Positions 34,618-43,105 of a DNA stretch of 64,000 bases are shown in pieces (the stretch's first letter is position 1; the number at the start of each line of letters is the position of its first letter). Location of the stretch: assembly GCA_052116865.1 (NCBI GenBank), contig JBQKKG010000004.1, positions 186,001-250,000 on the forward strand. Direction: 5' to 3'. This DNA is from CAUPWF01 sp963515125. Lineage in GTDB: Bacteria > Bacillota > Clostridia > Lachnospirales > Lachnospiraceae. The position numbers and the translations under genes are program-made. A model generated the notes under the pieces. The model ran no database searches and was not told the origin of the DNA. It worked only from the letters and a program-made list of their open reading frames with translations.

Positions 34618-36279
34618 GTGGCAACAAATACAATTAATGCAGAAATGCTTAAGAAAATGTTTTTAGCTGGAGCTGCGAATATTGAAGCTAAAAAGGAATT
34701 TATTAATGAGTTAAATGTTTTTCCAGTACCAGATGGTGATACTGGTACAAATATGTCTTTGACAATCATGGCGGCAGCAAAAGAAGTGAATCATATAAAA
34801 AAAATGGATATGATGACGATTGCAAAGGCAATTTCTTCGGGATCATTAAGAGGAGCAAGAGGGAATTCGGGCGTTATTTTATCACAATTATTTAGAGGAT
34901 TTACAAAAGGAATTAGAGACTATAAAGAAATTGACGTTACTATTTTAGCAAATGCTTGTCAAAAAGCTAAAGAAACTGCATATAAGGCGGTGATGAAGCC
35001 GAAGGAAGGTACGATTCTTACTGTTGCAAAAGGAATTGCAGAAAAAGCTAGTGAATTGGTTACTGAGACGGATGATTTGGAGGTGTTTATCCCAAAAATC
35101 ATTGAGCATGCAGAATATGTTTTATCTAAGACACCGGAGATGCTACCTGTCTTGAAAGAAGCGGGAGTAGTGGATTCTGGTGGTCAAGGATTATTAGAAG
35201 TAATAAAAGGTGCATACGATGCATTTTTGGGTAAAGATATTGATTACAGTGTAGTAAGCGGTGAATCCAGCGTTGCAATTACAAAGATAAGCACAGAGAC
35301 CACTGCTGATATAAAATTTGGTTACTGTACAGAATTTATTATTCTTGTGAAACAATCATTTTCTGAGAAAAATGAAAAGGACATGAAGCAGTATTTAGAA
35401 TCTATAGGAGATTCTATTGTGTGTGTGGCAGATGATGATATCGTCAAAGTTCATGTTCATACCAATGATCCAGGTTTAGCAATTCAAAAAGCACTTACAT
35501 TTGGTGAGTTGTCACGCATGAAAATCGATAATATGCGCGAGGAACATGAAGAAAAGCTTATAAAAGATGCAGAAAAACAGGCAGCCTTAGAGGCTGAAGT
35601 TAAGAAAAATGAATTGACAAAAGAAGTGGGATTTATAACAGTTTCCATAGGCGATGGTTTGAATGAGATCTTTAAAGAACTTGGGGTTGATTACATCATC
35701 GAAGGTGGTCAGACAATGAATCCTAGTACTGAAGATATGTTGAACGCAATTGATAAAGTAAATGCTAAAACAATCTTTATATTGCCAAATAATAAAAATA
35801 TAATTTTGGCTGCAAATCAAGCAAAGAGCTTGGTGAAAGATAAGAAAATTGTAGTTATACCAACGAAAACGGTACCTCAAGGTATTACAGCTATTATTAA
35901 TTACATGCCCGAAAAAGATCCGATTGCAAATGAGGCAACTATGTTGGAAGAGATTGAGCATGTAAAGACTGGCCAATTGACATACGCAGTCCGTGATACA
36001 CATATAGATGATAAGGACATTCACGAAGGTGATATCATGGGAATTGGTGATAGTGGAATAATATCAGTAGGCAAAGAATTAGATGCAACGGCAAAAGAGT
36101 TATTGGCTCATTTGGTTGATGAGGAATCAGAATTAATTAGCCTCTATTTTGGAAAAGATGTTTCACAGGAAGATTCGGATAGATTTAGCGAAGAAATACA
36201 AACATTGTATCCAGATGTAGATGTTGATACACATTATGGTGGACAGCCGATATATTATTATGTATTGTCCGTAGAATAG
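34618..36279 (+). CDS. DAK2-domain fatty acid kinase FakA-like protein (YloV)
   Basis: 553 residues from GTG 34618, eight bases after AAGGAGGAG. The N-terminal DAK2 kinase domain has NVFPVPDGDTGTNMSLT and SLRGARGNSGVILSQLFRG, and GVVDSGGQGLLEVIKGA follows. A middle domain and a C-terminal DegV-related half follow. In Staphylococcus FakA phosphorylates fatty acids bound by FakB, feeding exogenous fatty acids into phospholipids. No FakB/DegV gene is seen in this window. Confidence 0.9.
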   Translation: MATNTINAEMLKKMFLAGAANIEAKKEFINELNVFPVPDGDTGTNMSLTIMAAAKEVNHIKKMDMMTIAKAISSGSLRGARGNSGVILSQLFRGFTKGIRDYKEIDVTILANACQKAKETAYKAVMKPKEGTILTVAKGIAEKASELVTETDDLEVFIPKIIEHAEYVLSKTPEMLPVLKEAGVVDSGGQGLLEVIKGAYDAFLGKDIDYSVVSGESSVAITKISTETTADIKFGYCTEFIILVKQSFSEKNEKDMKQYLESIGDSIVCVADDDIVKVHVHTNDPGLAIQKALTFGELSRMKIDNMREEHEEKLIKDAEKQAALEAEVKKNELTKEVGFITVSIGDGLNEIFKELGVDYIIEGGQTMNPSTEDMLNAIDKVNAKTIFILPNNKNIILAANQAKSLVKDKKIVVIPTKTVPQGITAIINYMPEKDPIANEATMLEEIEHVKTGQLTYAVRDTHIDDKDIHEGDIMGIGDSGIISVGKELDATAKELLAHLVDEESELISLYFGKDVSQEDSDRFSEEIQTLYPDVDVDTHYGGQPIYYYVLSVE

Positions 36280-36287
36280 AATGGTTC

Positions 36288-36345
36288 GGGGACGGTGGTA
36301 TGCGCTTGTGCTATGCACAGAGGGCATATAGCCGCCCTATTTTTA
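36288..36345 (+). terminator. Large imperfect hairpin with GGGGACGG core
   Basis: Nested arms pair across the element: GGGaCGG with CCGCCC, TATGC with GCATA, and TGTGC with GCACA around a TAT loop, followed by TATTTTTAT. It probably terminates the fakA-like transcript. Its left edge GGGGACGGTGGTATGC resembles GGGGACGGGGGCAATGC in the palindrome at 38822-38883, so it may be a diverged copy of the same repeat. Confidence 0.6.
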
Positions 36346-36364
36346 TATTTAAGGAGCATTTATC

Positions 36365-38425
36365 ATGAATGAACAATCAAGTATAAGTGAGATAAAAGGT
36401 ATTGGTAAAAAGACAGAAGATAATTACCACAAACTAGGGATATACACGATAAGTGATCTGATAAAATACTATCCAAGAAATTATGATATATATGAAGAAC
36501 CAGTAGCTATCGGGGAACTAGAAGAAGGAAAGATAAGCACTGTTGCTGGTGTTATCTACGGTCGTGTCAATGTAAATGGTACGAGACATTTACAAATTAC
36601 ATCGAGCTGTATAAAGGATGATACAGGAGTACTAAGGGTGATTTGGTTTCGTATGCCATTTTTAAAACATTCATTAAAAAGTGGACAAGCAATTATTTTG
36701 CGTGGACAAGTAAAATCTAAAAAAGGCCAAATACTTATGGAACACCCTGAGATATATTTGCCACCAAGTTGTTATGAGGAAAAATTGCATACATTACAGC
36801 CTGTTTATCCATTGACTAGTGGCGTATCTAACAATGCAATTATGAAAGCGGTTCGGAAAGTATTAGAAGATATGGAGTTTCATCAAGAAATATTACCACT
36901 AGATATTAGAATGCAACATCAATTAGTGGAATATAAAGAGGCGATTTGCAGCATTCACTTTCCAAAAAATAAGACAACACTTTTTGCGGCACGAGAGCGG
37001 TTAGTTTTTGAAGAATTTTTGATTTTTATTTTAGCACTCAGACAGTTGAAAAATTCGGAAGAAAAAAGCAAAAATCCATACCTTTTACGAAGGCAACCAT
37101 TGATTAAAGATTTTCAAGATACATTACCATTTGAATTGACCAATGCGCAGTGGAGAGTGTGGAATGAAATACAATCAGATATGTTTGGTGACTGTACAAT
37201 GTCAAGGTTGGTACAAGGTGATGTGGGTTCGGGCAAAACGATTATAGCGGTATTGGCACTTTTGCTTGTAGGTTTAAATGGATATCAAGGAGCTTTAATG
37301 GCTCCAACAGAGGTGTTGGCAAAACAACATTTTGAATCTATTTCAGCTATGTTGAAGGAGCATCATCTTCCATTAGAAGTGGCATTACTAACTGGTTCCA
37401 TGACCGCAAAAGAAAAAAAAGAGATTTATGATAGGATTTTAGAGGGAGAAGTGCAAATTATTATTGGTACACATGCCTTAATTCAAACAAAAGTAGCGTA
37501 TAAAGAATTGGCATTAGTCATTACAGATGAACAGCATAGATTTGGTGTTAGGCAACGAGAGACTTTTGCAAATAAGGGAAGAACACCTCATATTTTAGTG
37601 ATGAGCGCAACACCTATACCACGTACGTTGGCAATTATATTATATGGTGATCTAGATATATCGGTCATTGATGAATTACCTGCAAATCGATTGCCAATAA
37701 AGAACTGTGTAGTTGGGACTTCATATCGAAAGACGGCTTATGAATTTATGAAAAAGCAAGTTATGGAAGGAAGACAATGTTATGTTATTTGTTCTATGGT
37801 AGAAGAAAGTGAACATTTAGATGTTGAAAATGTGACTGATTATGCAAAGGTGCTACAGCAGAAATTGGGCAAAGATATTACGGTTGGTTATTTACATGGG
37901 AAGATGAAACAATCAGAAAAGGATATTATTATGGAACATTTTGCAATGAATGATATTCAAGTATTAGTTTCGACAACTGTAATTGAAGTTGGTATTAATG
38001 TTCCAAATGCAACGATTATGCTGGTGGAAAATGCTGAAAGATTTGGTTTGGCTCAGCTTCATCAACTAAGGGGAAGAGTGGGAAGAGGAAAGCACCAATC
38101 CTATTGTATTTTTATGAGTAGTTCCAAAGGAAAAGAGACAAAAGAAAGGTTAGAAATTTTAAATAAATCTAATGATGGTTTTTATATTGCTAGTGAGGAT
38201 TTAAAGTTGCGAGGTCCAGGAGATTTATTCGGAATCAGACAAAGCGGAATTCTAGATTTTAAATTAGGAGACGTATTTCAAGATGCATTATTATTGCAAA
38301 AGGCTTCAGAAGCAGCAACAGAATTAGTTCAAAAAGATCCCGAATTAAGAATGGAACAACATAAAAATCTCAAATGCCATCTCGATGCTTATGTTAGTAA
38401 AGCGATTATAGAGACTACATTATAA
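36365..38425 (+). CDS. recG: ATP-dependent DNA helicase RecG
   Basis: 686 residues, normal length. N-terminal wedge/OB domain (ISEIKGIGKKTEDNYHKLGIYTISDLIKYYPRNYD). Superfamily 2 helicase motifs: I GDVGSGKT near 285, II as DEQH (VITDEQHRFG), III MSATPIPRTLA, and VI QLRGRVGRGKHQSYC. Drives branch migration and fork reversal. Preceded by AAGGAG after the hairpin. Confidence 0.97.
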   Translation: MNEQSSISEIKGIGKKTEDNYHKLGIYTISDLIKYYPRNYDIYEEPVAIGELEEGKISTVAGVIYGRVNVNGTRHLQITSSCIKDDTGVLRVIWFRMPFLKHSLKSGQAIILRGQVKSKKGQILMEHPEIYLPPSCYEEKLHTLQPVYPLTSGVSNNAIMKAVRKVLEDMEFHQEILPLDIRMQHQLVEYKEAICSIHFPKNKTTLFAARERLVFEEFLIFILALRQLKNSEEKSKNPYLLRRQPLIKDFQDTLPFELTNAQWRVWNEIQSDMFGDCTMSRLVQGDVGSGKTIIAVLALLLVGLNGYQGALMAPTEVLAKQHFESISAMLKEHHLPLEVALLTGSMTAKEKKEIYDRILEGEVQIIIGTHALIQTKVAYKELALVITDEQHRFGVRQRETFANKGRTPHILVMSATPIPRTLAIILYGDLDISVIDELPANRLPIKNCVVGTSYRKTAYEFMKKQVMEGRQCYVICSMVEESEHLDVENVTDYAKVLQQKLGKDITVGYLHGKMKQSEKDIIMEHFAMNDIQVLVSTTVIEVGINVPNATIMLVENAERFGLAQLHQLRGRVGRGKHQSYCIFMSSSKGKETKERLEILNKSNDGFYIASEDLKLRGPGDLFGIRQSGILDFKLGDVFQDALLLQKASEAATELVQKDPELRMEQHKNLKCHLDAYVSKAIIETTL

Positions 38426-38556
38426 CCTTTTTTTTTATAAATATGACAAGAAATAATTGTAAAAAAATGAAAGAACTTCTAGTGTAATACAATAAATTCT
38501 CCATATACTATGCTTGTAACAAAAAACAAACAGTTACAAAAAAGGAGGAGTTAATC

Positions 38557-38763
38557 ATGGCAAGTCGTTCATCTAATACCGCAGCCGTACCTGAAGCAAA
38601 GAGTGCTTTGGACAAATTCAAATATGAGGTAGCAAGCGAACTAGGAGTACCATTATCAGACGGATACAATGGTGACTTAACTTCAAGACAAAATGGTTCT
38701 GTTGGTGGTTATATGGTTAAGAAAATGATCGAACAACAGGAAAAACAAATGGCTGGTAAATAA
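38557..38763 (+). CDS. Alpha/beta-type small acid-soluble spore protein
   Basis: 68 residues with AAGGAGGAG before the ATG. Both SASP signatures are present: KFKYEVASELGVPL, with the Glu and Ala-Ser at the germination-protease site, and GDLTSRQNGSVGGYMVKKMIE. It coats and protects spore DNA. It should be read by a late forespore sigma factor. Upstream I see TATACTA near 38506 but no convincing partner box, so the promoter is not called. A strong terminator follows. Confidence 0.95.
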   Translation: MASRSSNTAAVPEAKSALDKFKYEVASELGVPLSDGYNGDLTSRQNGSVGGYMVKKMIEQQEKQMAGK

Positions 38764-38781
38764 CAAAAAGTTATTAATTAG

Positions 38782-38818
38782 AAAAAGCGTATGGAAGGTT
38801 AATTCCATACGCTTTTTT
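38782..38818 (+). terminator. SASP gene terminator
   Basis: Perfect 15-base-pair stem AAAAAGCGTATGGAA / TTCCATACGCTTTTT with a six-base loop and a T tail. Confidence 0.92.
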
Positions 38819-38821
38819 CTG

Positions 38822-38883
38822 AAAAAATGTCAATTGGGGACGGGGGCAATGCACATTGCCCCCGTCCCCAATTGACATTTTTT
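38822..38883. repeat. GC-rich 30-bp perfect inverted repeat (REPIN-like palindrome)
   Basis: Two 30-base arms, 38822-38851 and 38854-38883, are exact reverse complements separated by only CA. From the outside in each arm reads A6, TGTCAATTGGGGACGG, GGGCAATG. The GC-rich core stands out in this AT-rich window. The A6/T6 edges would make it an intrinsic terminator on both strands. A pair of GGGGACGG-type elements in opposite orientation resembles REP doublets moved by RAYT transposases (established for other bacteria). That identity is inferred; no RAYT gene is in the window. Confidence 0.85.
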
Positions 38884-38900
38884 ACACATATCCTTATAAT
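38872..38900 (+). promoter_or_regulatory. Full-consensus promoter of rsmD-coaD with its -35 inside the palindrome
   Basis: TTGACA (38872-38877), 17-base spacer, TATAAT (38895-38900): both boxes are perfect. The -35 is the outer end of the right arm of the inverted repeat. Transcription should begin about 35 bases before the rsmD start. Confidence 0.8.
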
Positions 38901-38940
38901 AACAAATAAAAAAGCTATAATAAGGAGTGTAAATATAATT

Positions 38941-39510
38941 ATGAGAGTCATAGCAGGAAGTGCTAAAAGATTACAATTAAAAACGTTAGATGGACTCCAT
39001 ACAAGACCAACGACGGATCGTATTAAGGAGACTTTATTTAATATGATAAATCCGTATTTGTATGATTGCATATTTTTAGATTTATTTAGTGGAAGTGGCG
39101 GCATCGGAATTGAAGCGTTAAGTAGGGGAGCAAAAGAAGCTGTTTTTGTAGAGCATGATGTAAAAGCAATGCAATGTATCAGAGAAAATTTAGCATTTAC
39201 AAGATTAGAAGATAGGGGGATATTGCTAGAAATTGACGTGATGACAGCGTTGCGTAAGTTGGAGAATAAGAAAACATTTGATTATATTTTTATGGATCCT
39301 CCGTACAATCAACTACTAGAAAAGCAAGTGCTAGAGTATTTGGCGGAATCTAACTTGCTTGCTAAAGATGGAGTAATTATTGTAGAGGCTTCAAAAGAGA
39401 CAGATTTTTCTTATTTGGAAGATTGGGGATATACTGTACTAAAGAGGAAAGAATATAAAACAAATGCACATGTATTTTTAGAAATACAGGAAGGAAACAA
39501 AATATGCTAA
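38941..39510 (+). CDS. rsmD: 16S rRNA (guanine(966)-N(2))-methyltransferase
   Basis: 189 residues from ATG 38941; an upstream in-frame extension would read through the palindrome and is rejected. It starts MRVIAGSAKRLQLKT with RPTTDRIKETLFNMI. The AdoMet motif FLDLFSGSGGIGIEALSRGA and catalytic DPPY near residue 120 are clear. Overlaps coaD by seven bases, a pairing conserved in Firmicutes. Confidence 0.95.
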   Translation: MRVIAGSAKRLQLKTLDGLHTRPTTDRIKETLFNMINPYLYDCIFLDLFSGSGGIGIEALSRGAKEAVFVEHDVKAMQCIRENLAFTRLEDRGILLEIDVMTALRKLENKKTFDYIFMDPPYNQLLEKQVLEYLAESNLLAKDGVIIVEASKETDFSYLEDWGYTVLKRKEYKTNAHVFLEIQEGNKIC

Positions 39511-39995
39511 GGGCAATTTATCCAGGAAGTTTTGATCCTGTAACGTTTGGGCATTTAGATGTAATAAAACGTTCCAGTAATATGGTAGATGAATTAATTG
39601 TCGGAATTTTGTATAATGAAGCAAAAACACCGTTGTTTTCTGTAGAAGAACGTGTTAAAATATTAAAGAGTGTAACTAGTGATATGCAGAATGTAAGAAT
39701 AATGATGTTCGAAGGGTTACTAGTTGATTTTGCTAGAGAATTAGATGCCAGTGTCATTGTACGTGGGTTACGTGCAATTACTGATTTTGAGTATGAGTTA
39801 CAAATGGCACAGACAAACCATAAGCTGAACCCAGATATTGAAACTATGTTTTTAACAACTAGCTTAGAATATTCATATTTGAGCTCTACAACCGTAAAAG
39901 AGGTAGCAGCTTTTGGCGGTGATATAACACAGTTTGTCCCAAAAGTAGTAGTTGATAAAATAGAAGAGAAGAAAGAGCGCAAAAGGAGAGTGTAA
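39504..39995 (+). CDS. coaD: Phosphopantetheine adenylyltransferase
   Basis: 163 residues, normal length. Nucleotidyltransferase start AIYPGSFDPVTFGHLDVI, then VRGLRAITDFEYELQMAQTNHKL and YSYLSSTTVKEVAAFGGD. Fourth step of coenzyme A synthesis. The rsmD-coaD-ylbJ neighbourhood matches B. subtilis ylbH-ylbI-ylbJ, although ylbJ is on the other strand here. Confidence 0.97.
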   Translation: MLRAIYPGSFDPVTFGHLDVIKRSSNMVDELIVGILYNEAKTPLFSVEERVKILKSVTSDMQNVRIMMFEGLLVDFARELDASVIVRGLRAITDFEYELQMAQTNHKLNPDIETMFLTTSLEYSYLSSTTVKEVAAFGGDITQFVPKVVVDKIEEKKERKRRV

Positions 39996-39998
39996 ACT

Positions 39999-40583
39999 AT
40001 GAGTAGCCGTATTGAACAAATTATTGAAGAAATCGAGGAGTATATTGATAGTTGTAAGTTTCAACCATTGTCTACATCAAAGATTATAGTGAATAAAGAT
40101 CAAATGGATGAGTTACTGCGAGAACTTCGTATGAAAACTCCGGATGAAATCAAAAGATATCAAAAGATTATAGCTAATAAAGACGCTATTTTAGCAGATG
40201 CACAGGCAAAAGCAGATAGCATGTTGGAAGAAGCGCAAATCCATACAAACGAATTAGTAAGTGAACATGAAATCATGCAACAGGCCTATGCACAAGCGAA
40301 TGAAATTGTAATGTCGGCGACAGAGCAAGCCCAACAGATTCTTGATAATGCAACGATTGATGCCAACGACATTCGGATTGGAGCTATGCATTATACGGAT
40401 GATTTGATGGCAAATGCTGAGAGTATTATTGGTCATACATTAGATAGCTATACCACTAAATATGACGGAATGGTTAATTCTTTGAAAGAATGTTATGACG
40501 TTGTCCGCAGAAATCGTTCTGAGCTTGATATACCTGAGCCATCTGATCGCTATATGAGTCAAGCGACGGAAGTAGATGAATAA
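39999..40583 (+). CDS. Coiled-coil protein of unknown function
   Basis: 194 residues, hydrophilic throughout. Residues about 50-150 are Ala/Glu/Gln-rich heptads (ADAQAKADSMLEEAQ, QAYAQANEIVMSATEQAQQIL) resembling ATP synthase b-subunit or DivIVA-type coiled coils, without a membrane anchor. It begins IEQIIEEIEEYIDSCKFQPLS. It follows coaD by three bases and is probably co-translated. Function unknown; a role in division or envelope organisation would be a guess. Confidence 0.72.
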   Translation: MSSRIEQIIEEIEEYIDSCKFQPLSTSKIIVNKDQMDELLRELRMKTPDEIKRYQKIIANKDAILADAQAKADSMLEEAQIHTNELVSEHEIMQQAYAQANEIVMSATEQAQQILDNATIDANDIRIGAMHYTDDLMANAESIIGHTLDSYTTKYDGMVNSLKECYDVVRRNRSELDIPEPSDRYMSQATEVDE

Positions 40584-40584
40584 A

Positions 40585-41505
40585 TTAAGATATTATTATA
40601 AGATAGATGTATGTTAACAGCCCTGTAATAAGGGCTGTTATTATTTTATGTATGGTGTATTTTCGTACGGATAAATATCTGCTTCCAAGCATACATTTGG
40701 TTTGAACTATAGAACAAAATCCACCAAAACTTGTTAACATTAATACAGTTATAACCCCCATAGAAGAATTAGAAAGTGTCAATAATTTAGGAATTCCTTT
40801 TGTGATTTCTAAGAAAGCAATTCCTATTCCAAACCAAATATTTTGTTGGAGGATGGAAGCTTCAAGTAATTCGATGATGATAGAAAAAGTAATGATATAG
40901 CCACCTATTTTTGTGATAGATTCTAATGCATTGTTAATGCTTGTATCTAAGACGTAAAAATCAAAAGAAATAGGTGCTGTTCTCATATGTTCAGATACAA
41001 TCTGTGGTTTGTAAAAGTTTCTTGTAATAAAGCTACAAATTACTGGCGACAAAAAAAGGATGATTAAAATAGCAGATTGATGATAGGAAGATCCAAGGTG
41101 CTGATATATTAAGTAACTTAGAATAAAAAAAGGGCTTGTATTATTACAAAATGAAAGTAAATATTGTCCTTCCTCAACAGAAATATATTTTTCTCTAACT
41201 AGATCGGCAGTAATTTTAGCACCCATGGGATATCCACACAAGAAGCCAACAATAACAGCGATGCAGGAATTTTCCGATATGCCAAATATTCGAGTCAGTA
41301 TGGGTGATACGAATTTGTTAATAAATCGAAAAGAATTCGTATAAACTAATAAATTACTTATAATCATAAATGGCAAGAGCGTAGGTAAGACTATTTGGAA
41401 CCAAAGCAATAATCCATCACTAGCTCCTTGGAAAATTAACCTTGGAAAAAGTAACATGATAATAAAAAAAGTAAGAAATAAAAAAGGTGTGAAATAACGT
41501 TTCAT
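40585..41505 (-). CDS. ylbJ: Sporulation integral membrane protein YlbJ-like
   Basis: 306 residues from ATG 41505, which has TTGGAGG on the minus strand; the longer frame to 41571 has no ribosome site. About eight membrane segments. Family motifs: LLLWFQIVLPTLLPFMIISNLL, VGFLCGYPMGAKITADLV and FCNNTSPFFILSYL, of the nucleoside-recognition (Gate) domain class. YlbJ is needed for sporulation in B. subtilis. The 3' end contains the terminator of the convergent gene. Confidence 0.9.
   Translation of the reverse strand: MKRYFTPFLFLTFFIIMLLFPRLIFQGASDGLLLWFQIVLPTLLPFMIISNLLVYTNSFRFINKFVSPILTRIFGISENSCIAVIVGFLCGYPMGAKITADLVREKYISVEEGQYLLSFCNNTSPFFILSYLIYQHLGSSYHQSAILIILFLSPVICSFITRNFYKPQIVSEHMRTAPISFDFYVLDTSINNALESITKIGGYIITFSIIIELLEASILQQNIWFGIGIAFLEITKGIPKLLTLSNSSMGVITVLMLTSFGGFCSIVQTKCMLGSRYLSVRKYTIHKIITALITGLLTYIYLIIIS
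40615..40647 (+). terminator. Terminator of the coaD operon, embedded in ylbJ
   Basis: Perfect ten-base-pair stem TAACAGCCCT / AGGGCTGTTA with a six-base loop, followed by TTATTTT on the plus strand. It lies inside the last codons of ylbJ on the other strand. Confidence 0.78.
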
Positions 41506-41543
41506 AAAGGCCTCCAAAAAGTTTTTATAATATATGAAATGGG

Positions 41544-41572
41544 TTGATTTTTTATGCGGTATATGACACAAT
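41544..41572 (+). promoter_or_regulatory. Likely pepD promoter
   Basis: TTGATT (41544-41549), 17-base spacer, CACAAT (41567-41572) with TGA before it (extended -10). Confidence 0.45.
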
Positions 41573-41609
41573 GAAGCTATATATTATGTGAAAGAAGGGA
41601 AATAGCAAG

Positions 41610-43061
41610 ATGGGAAAATTAGAGCAATTAGAACCAAAAAAGGTATTTCATTTTTTTGAGGAGATGAACCAAGTTCCTAGGGGGACATTCAATACTGGAC
41701 GTATTAGTGATTTCTTAGTAAAATTTGCAAAAGAACGGAATCTTGATTATGTTCAGGACAAGGTAGGTAATGTTATTATAAGAAAACCAGGGAGTGTCGG
41801 ATATGAAGACTCGCAACCAGTCATTATACAGGGACATATGGATATGGTATGTGAAAAGATTGAATCTTCCAATCATGATTTTACAAAAGATCCTATTGAG
41901 ATGTTTGTAGAAGATGGATTTTTGAAAGCAAAAGGTACGACACTAGGTGCGGACGATGGAATAGCAGTTGCTTTTGGATTGGCTTTATTAGATGATGAAA
42001 CAATTGAACATCCCCCAATCGAACTTTTAATTACAATCGATGAAGAAACAGGGATGGTGGGTGCAAATAATATTGATTTATCTGTCTTAAAGGGTAAAAA
42101 ATACATCAACATAGATACGGATGTTGAAGGGACTATCATTTGCGGATGTGCTGGTGGTTTCAGAGGAACTATTGTATTTGATGTAACGAGAGTAGAACAA
42201 GAAGGAACTATGGTAGAGTTACAAGTAAAAGGACTTCAAGGTGGACATTCTGGGTTAGATATACATATGCAACGTGGAAATGGACATAAAATGATGAGTA
42301 GACTTTTAGTAGCATTATCTAAAAAGGTTAAGTTTTCTCTTGTAAGTGTCGGTGGTGGAGCTCAGGATAATGTTATTTGCCCATGGACAAGCGCAAATAT
42401 CGTAGTAGCTAACGAAGATGCTTTGACTGTTCGTGCTTTTGCGGAGGAAATGAAAGCCATTTGGGATGTTGAATTTGATAAAGATGAACCTACATTGCAA
42501 GTACTTGTTGATATCAAAGAGCGAGGGATTCACAAGGTAATGGCAGAAGATTCACAACAGCAAGTGCTAGCATTTATCTCATGTTGTCCAAATGGGGTAC
42601 AATGCTATAGTAGACAACTTGCAGGTTTGGTAGAAACATCCATTAATATTGGTATGGTTAAAACAACAGACAATCAGGTAGAATGCTGGTTTATGGGAAG
42701 AAGTTCTATAGAATCTAAAAAGAGAGAACTCATAAATCAATTAGTAACACTAGGTGAGGCACTGGGAGCAAAGGTAGATGTTTCGAATGATTATCCAGGG
42801 TGGATGTATAATACGAATTCAGAATTACGTCCGATTGTAGAAGCTGCATATAAACGGTTAAATGACGGGAAGGAAGCACTGGTATCTACTGTACATGCAG
42901 GATTGGAATGCGGACTTATGCTCAGTCAAAAACCAGATCTTGATTGTGTATCATTTGGTCCTAATATGCATGATTGCCATACACCAAAAGAGAGACTTGA
43001 TATTGCCTCTGCACAGCGTACTTGGGAATTGTTATTAGAAGTGTTAAAAGCATGTAAATAA
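41610..43061 (+). CDS. pepD: Aminoacyl-histidine dipeptidase (M20C)
   Basis: 483 residues, normal length. Metal-ligand motifs of the M20 fold: IIQGHMDMVCEK near residue 77, LGADDGIAVAFGLALL, LITIDEETGMVGA with the catalytic Glu, and INIDTDVEG. The inserted dimerisation domain has LQGGHSGLDIHMQRGN, and the last ligand His is in VHAGLECGL. It cleaves Xaa-His and other dipeptides in the cytoplasm, complementing the peptide transporter encoded earlier. Confidence 0.95.
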   Translation: MGKLEQLEPKKVFHFFEEMNQVPRGTFNTGRISDFLVKFAKERNLDYVQDKVGNVIIRKPGSVGYEDSQPVIIQGHMDMVCEKIESSNHDFTKDPIEMFVEDGFLKAKGTTLGADDGIAVAFGLALLDDETIEHPPIELLITIDEETGMVGANNIDLSVLKGKKYINIDTDVEGTIICGCAGGFRGTIVFDVTRVEQEGTMVELQVKGLQGGHSGLDIHMQRGNGHKMMSRLLVALSKKVKFSLVSVGGGAQDNVICPWTSANIVVANEDALTVRAFAEEMKAIWDVEFDKDEPTLQVLVDIKERGIHKVMAEDSQQQVLAFISCCPNGVQCYSRQLAGLVETSINIGMVKTTDNQVECWFMGRSSIESKKRELINQLVTLGEALGAKVDVSNDYPGWMYNTNSELRPIVEAAYKRLNDGKEALVSTVHAGLECGLMLSQKPDLDCVSFGPNMHDCHTPKERLDIASAQRTWELLLEVLKACK

Positions 43062-43105
43062 TATTCTGCATTCTCACATATAATCAAAGAAAAGGGATTT
43101 TTTAA

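Noticed and set aside
35587..36024. 145-codon minus-strand frame opposite the fakA-like gene
   Set aside because: Cys/Ile/Phe-rich composition typical of antisense reading; the sense gene is well supported.
38495..38515. Forespore sigma-factor promoter for the SASP gene at TATACTA
   Set aside because: No matching upstream box at the right distance; not strong enough to call.
39518..39982. 154-codon minus-strand frame opposite coaD
   Set aside because: coaD is unambiguous and the antisense frame has no motif or ribosome site.
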